A stretch of DNA of 64,000 nt. Origin: Candidatus Aminicenantota bacterium. Lineage in GTDB: Bacteria; Acidobacteriota; Aminicenantia; UBA2199. The DNA lies in NCBI GenBank assembly GCA_026393835.1, contig JAPKZK010000061.1, positions 1 through 64,000 of the forward strand. The letters run 5' to 3'. The position numbers were made by a program, and so were the translations under genes. The notes beneath the pieces were generated by a model. The model saw only the letters and a list, made by a program, of their open reading frames with translations. It was not told the DNA's origin and did not search any database. Within the stretch, counting starts at the first letter, position 1. Each line of letters opens with the position of its first letter. Positions 54,201 to 61,300 of the stretch are shown piece after piece.

Positions 54201-55340
54201 GAAATCGAAAAACATTCTAATCGACTGCAGCGTGGGATCGATTTGCGGGACGGGCCATTATTAATCGGGGGCTTGTTTAAAACCCCGATGGGCGATCACT
54301 TACTATTAATAATCCATCATTTGGTTATGGATGGCATCTCGATCAGGATACTGATAGAAGACCTCTCAATCGGATACGCCCAGGCGCAAAAAGGCGAAGA
54401 AATAAAATTCCAGGAAAAAACCGATTCCTTTCTTTACTGGTCTCATAAATTGCTTGAATACGCCGGGAGTAAAAGCACGTTAAAAGAGTTCGAATACTGG
54501 AAAGAGATAGAATTATTGAACTTTGAAAATTTACCCAGGGATCGTATCGTCAGTAAAGAAGATAAAAAAATAAAAAACAATGAAACCCTTCAAATAACAC
54601 TGGCTGAAACCGAAACTGAAAAATTGTTGAAGGATATCCATCGCTGTTACAATACCGAAATGAACGATATATTGATGACAGCGCTGGGTATGGCAATTAA
54701 TGATTGGACGGGCATGGAAAATATCCCGGTTAGCATGGAAGGACATGGTAGGGAGCCTATTATGGAAGATGTGATCAGCGATCGAACGGTGGGATGGTTC
54801 ACCACCCAGTTCCCGGTCATTTTAAATATTAAACAGTCCGATTCGATTTCTCATAAAATAAAGAAAGTCAAAGAATCTCTTAGGAGAATTCCCAATAAAG
54901 GGGTTGGGTATGGGATATTAAAAAATTTAACCCCCGTTGAAATGAAGCAAGGCATCCGCTTTGAAAATGAACCGGAAATTATTTTAAATTATCTCGGGCA
55001 AATCGATTTAAACAGTGAAATGAAAACAAGAGGCGCCATATTTGGGCTCTCGCCCATGAAAATGGGCGATATATTAAGCCCCGAATTAGAAGAATTATAC
55101 ACTATAAATATAAGGGGAGTCGTCTTAGAGAATAAGTTTACCCTATTGATTTCTTTTAATAAATTCGAGTATAACACCAATACCATTGAAAAATTTTTAT
55201 ATATCTTTCGTCAAAACTTGCTCGATATTATCGGGCATTGCCTGGAGAAGGAAGAAAGCGAATTGACTCCCAGTGATGTAGGAGATGAAGACCTTTCTAT
55301 CGAAGATTTGAATGAAATTCAAAAAATGCTCCGGTCGTAA
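51234..55340 (+). CDS. P6: NRPS, half-C-A(Gly-like code)-PCP-E
   Basis: 1368 residues. Half-C about 15-260 (EKNYWLSKLSG, TDILIGAPIYKQ, NFINTVLVIRN). A domain about 280-795 with FDIFFLEVV. The code reads D-I-L-Q-I-G-I-V-W, close to the glycine code DILQLGLIW. A repeat-like insertion lies between A6 and A7. PCP Ser844 (LGGDSIKAIQ). E about 895-1345 with HHLVMDGIS (H1028), MEGHGRE and LNYLGQ. Glycine cannot be epimerised, so either the code means something else or E is idle. The C-terminus LTPSDVGDEDLSIEDL matches COM donor helices at the ends of E domains, and P7 begins like a COM acceptor. GAGAGG lies upstream of the ATG. Confidence 0.92.
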   Translation: MSEDISKRLIVSGSRVDKEKNYWLSKLSGEIAGSYFPYDYDSRMDTPGQKYNRYEFALPEELVIKLNRVTNNSDYNLYSMLLGGVTLLLHKYTGSTDILIGAPIYKQPVDGNFINTVLVIRNEFSLENTFKELILRVNKNLVEANENMNYPIEHLLSQLDIPYCEENFSFFDTVVLMENIHDREYIRDIRPGIIFSFRKEGECKVRGVVEFRNDLYRIETLRRIILHFTNLLQDLENNINRSVIAMDILSKEETQRLLFDLNNTKTEYPGEKTIYELFEEQVKRTPDNVALSGIGKMKKEKHRGGEARGTLHKESMQLTYRELNDKTGILAGILIRKGIKPDIIVGIMSARSIEMVIGIIGILKSGGAYLPIDPEFPAERIGYMLKDSGVEVLFSNTDNHEKFAAGIEIIDAAVIYTASDASARYIPIASPGCLAYVIYTSGSTGRPKGVMISHRNAVNFITGMITKINFSPKRTILALTTISFDIFFLEVVLPLTRGLKIFIMDEFQQRDPALLGKAISESCVEILQFTPSRLQLLYLYNPDLTCLHYVGELIVGGEAFPPGLFENLKANFQGKLYNIYGPTETTVWSSLKDLTQEDRITVGNPIANTQVYIVDKNNNLQPFGVYGELLIGGIGVSRGYLNHPELTAEKFINLEQTSIFSKFTDPKPKTLNSKLYCTGDLARWLPGDNIEFLGRIDHQVKLRGFRIELGEIENRLSQLDEIKEAVVVVRTDQDGYKFLCSYFVPSTEEVIKGGGAVEKLRNRLSRTLPDYMIPTYFIPLEAIPLTHNGKIDRRALPEPKTHTSAEYAAPQNDNESTLAEIWQSVFGIEKVGVNDNFFALGGDSIKAIQISARLLKNGLKASVRDLFENPTIKALAKNVKQVQRIIDQGSVAGVVPLTPMQHYFFNSFSTDRHHFNISVILNHNDGTIDEFLVEKVLEKITYHHDALRMVYSLDENQSQIVQRNLGLEGKHFYLEVIRLYSKIDAEIESEIEKHSNRLQRGIDLRDGPLLIGGLFKTPMGDHLLLIIHHLVMDGISIRILIEDLSIGYAQAQKGEEIKFQEKTDSFLYWSHKLLEYAGSKSTLKEFEYWKEIELLNFENLPRDRIVSKEDKKIKNNETLQITLAETETEKLLKDIHRCYNTEMNDILMTALGMAINDWTGMENIPVSMEGHGREPIMEDVISDRTVGWFTTQFPVILNIKQSDSISHKIKKVKESLRRIPNKGVGYGILKNLTPVEMKQGIRFENEPEIILNYLGQIDLNSEMKTRGAIFGLSPMKMGDILSPELEELYTINIRGVVLENKFTLLISFNKFEYNTNTIEKFLYIFRQNLLDIIGHCLEKEESELTPSDVGDEDLSIEDLNEIQKMLRS
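51290..52020 (+). other. N-terminal half condensation domain of P6
   Basis: Third consecutive half-C: the second lobe of a C domain (KNYWLSKLSG, LIGAPIYKQPVDGNFINT, YPIEHLLSQL) directly at the N-terminus, followed by the linker KEETQRLLFDLNN into A. It is closely similar to the P5 half-C and more distant from that of P4. Confidence 0.75.
53200..53262 (+). repeat. in-frame CTCTAAA-type repeat insertion in the P6 A domain (A6-A7)
   Basis: Between LTAEKF and LYCTGDLARW the DNA reads CCAAAACTCTAAACTCTAAA, encoding KPKTLNSKL. Other A domains have only a few residues here. The tandem CTCTAAA words look like dispersed-repeat DNA in frame. Confidence 0.55.
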
Positions 55341-55355
55341 GTCACAATAGAATCA

Positions 55356-55367
55356 ATTCCCGGGAAT
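55356..55367. other. 12-base palindrome between P6 and P7
   Basis: ATTCCCGGGAAT is a perfect palindrome in the 50-base gap upstream of P7. It shares the TTCCCGG core with the hairpin upstream of P6 (51184-51203). It could be a regulator site or chance, and nothing else supports a function. Confidence 0.3.
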
Positions 55368-55390
55368 ACAGTGATTGAAGGAGTAAGATA

Positions 55391-58300
55391 ATGGATGAGA
55401 AAAAAGAAATAGAAAAAATCTATTCCCTTTCGCCCATGCAGCAGGGAATGTTATTTTATTGGCTGATTCACAAGGACGCCGATATCGGGAATGACCCTTA
55501 TTATCGATGTAGTACATTTATCATAAAGGGGAAGCTGGACATACCTCTCTTTGAAAAGAGTTTTAACTTGCTTATCCGGAGATATGACGTACTGCGGACT
55601 ATTTTTGTCTATGAGAAAATTCAGAAACCCAAACAGGTAGTTTTGAAGAAAGTGCAAGCCGTCATTAATTTTGAAGATTTATCCGGTTTGAACATGGGGG
55701 CGATGGAGTTGGAACAATACCTGTCTGGAAAAAAGGAGGAAGATAAACAAATAGGGTTCGACCTGGGGCTTGGGTTATTATTACGGGTTTCGATTTTTAA
55801 GACAGCAGGGGATAACTATGTCCTGGTTTGGAGTTATCACCACATTATAATGGACGGGTGGTGCCTGGGAATTCTTTATTCGGAAGTGATGTCGATATAT
55901 TCCGGGCTGCGAAGCGGGACACAGGCTATTCTTCCTCCTGTACATGCTTACCGGGATTATATAAAATGGATCGAATCCTATGATAAAGAAAAAAGCCTGG
56001 AATATTGGAAGGATTACCTGGAGGGGTTTGAAGTGAAGACCGGCTTCCCCTGGGGAAAAGGTCAGGGAAAAGATGATAAATATGTTCACGGGGAATTTTT
56101 ATTCCCGATTGAGCGCTCATACACGAGATCGTTGGCGCGTTTGTCCGAGGAATACCAGGTAACCGTCGGCGCCGTGTTTCAAACCCTATGGGGAGTTTTG
56201 CTGCAAAAATTAAATAATACGGATGATGTAGTATATGGGACGGTTGTCTCCGGGAGACCTCCCGAAGTAGAAGGAATTGAGCGTATGGTCGGATTATTTA
56301 TCAATACGACGCCATTTCGGCTTCATGCTGGCGGAGAATCCTCTTTTGTCGATTGTTTAAAGGAAGTGCACCGGGAAGATATATTAAAAAAAATGAAAGA
56401 ATATATCCCCCTGGTAGAAATACTCGACTTATCGCCCTTAAAAAGGAATCTATTCGATCATATTATGGTTTTTCAGAATTACCCCATCCAGGATGCCGTG
56501 TCGAAGTCCGAAAGCGGATCCCAATTGGGCTTTACGGTGGAAAATGTCGAATCCGTTGAGCAGACCAATTATAATTTTTTCCTGACCATTGCACCCGCCG
56601 AGGTTTTCCTCATAAAATTTGTGTTTAATGCATGGTTATACGATCGGGGGGATATTGAGAAAATGGGGAGTTACTTTCTTGAATTGGTTAAGCAGGTGGT
56701 AGAAACAGTCGGGATACGAATAAAAGGCATTTCCATTTTGCCTGAAAAAGAAAAAGAACGACTTTTATATGAATTAAATAATATAAATCCGGGAGACACA
56801 TTGGGGGAGGGGTATCGGTGTGATAAATCCATCCACCAATTATTTGCAGGGCAGGTTGAACGAATTCCGGACAATATTGCCGTTATCGGCATATCCACCA
56901 GCGAAATTAAAAATTTGCGATCAGGGATTCAAGAATCGTCCTTCCAGGTAACGTACCGGGAATTGGATTATCAATCCGGTCGATTGTCTTGCATATTACG
57001 GGAAAAAGGCGTCGAAGCGGACACCATTGCGGCGATCAAAATCGAACGTTCTGTTGAAATGATAATCGGCATTATGGGAATATTGAAAGCAGGTGGGGCA
57101 TATTTACCTATTGACTCCAATTATCCGCAGGAACGAATTAATTACATGATAAAGGACAGCAATGCAAAAGTACTAATAAGAAATAAATCCGAAATTCGAA
57201 ATCCGAAATTCGAAACAAATCCCAATGTTCAAAAAATAAATGACCAAAACAAACACATTGAAGATTTGACGGTTTTGAATTTTGAAAATTTGAATTTAAA
57301 TTCTATAAAAGGGTGCCCCCGCCGGGGGCTTTCGGATTTCGAATTTCCTGTTTCGGATTTAAATTCTGCAAATCTCGCTTATGTCATCTACACCTCCGGT
57401 ACAACAGGGAAACCAAAAGGCGCCGCTATTGAGCATCGATCACTGGTTAACCGGCTCAATTGGATGCAGAAAAAATACCCAATTGATAATAATGATACGA
57501 TACTACAAAAAACCACATTTACGTTTGATGTGTCGGTTTGGGAGATTTCCTGGTGGTCGATTGTGGGTGCAAAATTATGTCTACTTGACCCCGGCGGTGA
57601 AAAAGATCCCCAAATTATAACTCAAACAATTGAAAAGCATAACGTCACTACGATGCACTTTGTCCCATCGATGTTAAGTGTATTTTTAGATTATTTAAAA
57701 ACCAGCGGTCATGCAAAGAAGTTGGCCCGTTTAAAGTATGTTATCGCCAGTGGGGAAGCCTTGTTGCCGGCCCATGTGCGGCGATTTAACGAATTATTGA
57801 AAAAGGAAAACGGCGCGAAGTTGGCCAATTTGTACGGTCCGACAGAAGCCACCATCGATGTCTCTTATTTTGATTGCCTGGAAGTAAGTGAAATAATCCC
57901 TATAGGAAAACCTATCGATAATATCGGGTTGTATATCCTGGATAAATATTTGAATATCCAACCCGCTGAAATCCCGGGAGAATTGTGTATATCAGGCATC
58001 GGCCTGGCCAGGGGTTATTTAAATCGCCCCGAATTAACAGCGGAAAGATTCTTATCCGTACCTGCCTTGTTTCCTGCGACTAAAAAAATCTACAAGACCG
58101 GTGACCTGGCCCGCTGGCTGCCCAATGGAAATATTGAATTTTTAGGTCGAATCGATCACCAAATAAAAATAAGAGGCTTTCGTGTCGAATTGGAAGAGAT
58201 CGAGAACCGGTTAGCGAATCATCCGGGAATAAAAGAGGCAGTAGTGCTGGCGCGTGAAGAAAGGGAGGGAGATAAATATTTATGCGCTTATATTGTTTCC

Positions 58301-61300
58301 GGAAGGGAATATTCGTCGTCGGAATTGCGAGAATACCTGTTGCAGGAATTGCCGGATTATATGATCCCGGCATATTTTGTGACGTTGGCAAGCATCCCGT
58401 TAACTTCCAATGGCAAAGTGGACAGGAAAAATCTTCCCCGACCGGAAAAACAGTCTATAGGAACCGGTGCGGAATATACTCCACCTGTCAGCGAAACTGA
58501 AAAAAAACTGGTCCGGATATGGCAAAATATCCTGTCAATGGAAAAGATCGGGATAAAAGATAATTTTTTTGATGCCGGAGGCGATTCGATAAAAATAATA
58601 GGAGCTGTCAATTTAATCAATAAAGAGTTTAACTCCAATATTAAAACAGCGGCCGTGTACGCGAATAATACTATCGAAAAAATCGCAGCGCTTATAGATA
58701 GCCCGGATAATGGAGTGGAACGAGGTGCGCTTAAAAAAATTGAACAAGAACTCGATGTGTTGAAACAGCATGTATTTAATGAAATGAAAGACCCCGGGCT
58801 GGTAGAAGATGTTTATCCCATGAGCGATGTAGAGATAGGGATGGTTTATCATACCATAAAAAATATCAACTCTGCGGTGTATCACGACCAGTTCGTGTAT
58901 CAATTGAAATATCCAGGGTTTGAAGTTGATTTATTTAAACGGGCTGTGAAGTTGCTGACGGAGAAACATCCGATTTTAAGAACAGGTTTTGCGATTGAGG
59001 ATTTTGAGGAACCGGTTCAAATTGTATACAAGCAAATATCGCTTCCTGTTAACCATTATGATATTTCACACCTGGAAAAGAAAAAACAGGAAAACTACCT
59101 GGAATTATTCATCCAACAAGACCGACAGAGTCCATTTAATCCTTCTTTTCCACCGCTGTGGAGAATGATGATTTTTTTATTGGGGAATAATAATATTTGT
59201 ATATTATTGATTTTCCATCACTCGATAATGGACGGATGGAGTGTGGCGTCGTTGATGACGGAATTAAATAATACCTATTTAAAGTTGAAATCCGCTCCCA
59301 CCTTTGTCCCGCAGAAATTGAAAAGTAGTTACCGGGATTTTGTGTTAGAGCAATTAACGGAAAAAAAGAAAATCGAAGTGGCCGAATACTGGAGAAGTGA
59401 GTTGGAAGATTATAAACGGTTGGATATTTCCGGCTTAACAGGTGGTAAATCCAACCAGGTAACGCAATCTGAAAGAAATATCGGGTTTGATAAGTTGGAA
59501 AAGTTAAGAGAGGTTTCCCGAAACTGCGGAACCCAGATAAAAAACCTCTTTTTTGCAGTCTATCTTTATATGCTGAACATGTTGTCCTTTGAGAATGATA
59601 TTGTGACGGGGTTGGTGACGAATAACAGACCTGCCTGTGAAGACGGCGATAAAATAATCGGCTGCTTTTTAAACACCCCACCTTTTCGAATCCGGATACC
59701 GGGAGGTATAAAATGGTCTCAATTCATCCGTATGGTGGATGAGAAAACAGTGGCGCTAAAAAAATTCGAAAATATCTCATTATTTGAGATAGCGCGCATA
59801 ATCGGGGAAAAAACCGGCGAGCAAAACCCGGTATTCGATACGATGTATAATTATATAGATTTCTATGTGTACCGGCAGGCGGACCGGGATGGCGTCGAGG
59901 TTAAAAAAGATGAATGGCTGGCCGTGGGGGGCTATGAGAATACCAACGCTATTTTTGTTTTTAACGCCAGTATGACATTGGGGGGGCTCAGTGTCATTCT
60001 TTCCTATTCGGGTGAAACGTTTGACAATAATTTGGAAAAAAGGTTATGGAATTATTTTGATAATATATTAGATAAAATTATATCCGAACCGGATGGAGTG
60101 ATCGTAAAAAACGATTTGATCCCGGGGGAAGAGAAACGGAGGTTGTTGGAAGAATTTAATGACACCGGGAACCAATATCCGAAGGAAAAGACAATACATG
60201 AATTATTTGAAGAACAAGTTGTTCGAACTCCCGGGAATATTGCATTAATCGAAGTGGGCAAGACGCAAGACTCCAGGCGGCTCACCTACAAGGAATTGGC
60301 TGAAAAATCCGGTAATATCGCTGTTTATTTGCGATCTTCGGGGGTCGGTCCGGACAATATCGTTGCGATAGCAATGGAGCGTTCTATTGAAATGATCGTC
60401 GGGATACTCGGTATATTGAAAGCCGGCGGCGCTTATTTACCCATCGATCCCGGTTCCCCCCAGGAACGAATCGATTATATGCTGAAGGATAGTGGGGCTA
60501 AGATGCTGATACAGAGAGCGGAAGAGCGGAAGAGCGGAAGAGCGGAATTTGCGTATTCTTGTTTTTCCCCCGCTTCCACGCTTCCTCGCTTCCTCGCTTC
60601 CAATTCTTCAAATTTAGCTTATGTCATTTACACCTCAGGTTCTACGGGAAATCCCAAGGGAGTGTTGATCGAGCACCATTCCGTAATAAACCGATTGAAT
60701 TGGATGCAGCGTTTCTATCCTCTCGATGAAGAAGATATAATCCTTCAAAAAACCCCATATACGTTTGATGTGTCCGTATGGGAATTATTCTGGTGGGGTT
60801 TTCAAGGAGCCCGGTTATGTCTCCTGGCGCCCGGGGATGAAAAGAACGCAGAAGTAATTGTCCAAGCCATTGAAAAATACAGGGTTACCACGATGCATTT
60901 TGTACCCTCCATGTTGAATGCATTCCTGGAATTTCTTGAAGAAACCGGGGAAGAAAATAAATTAAGTAGTTTGAAGAGGGTTTTTGCCAGTGGGGAGGCG
61001 CTGCTTCCTCTTCAAGTAACCGGTTTTCAAAATTTATTAAACGGGACAAGCAATACTCGGCTTATCAATTTATATGGCCCAACCGAAGCAACCGTGGATG
61101 TTACTTATTATAATTGTCCTCCCGGTGAATCTCTCCGCACGGTCCCGATTGGGAAGCCCATCGATAATATTAAGCTGTATATCGTGGACAGGTTTTTGAA
61201 TCTTTCGACGATTGGTGTGGCCGGTGAATTGTGTATCTCAGGTGTCGGGCTTGCACGGGGATATTTAAACCGGCAGGAATTGACCGCAGAAAAATTTAAA

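Noticed and set aside
57175-57370. CRISPR-like array suggested by the repeated words in P7
   Set aside because: The words are short, in opposed orientation and inside an open reading frame. There are no regular spacers and no cas genes.
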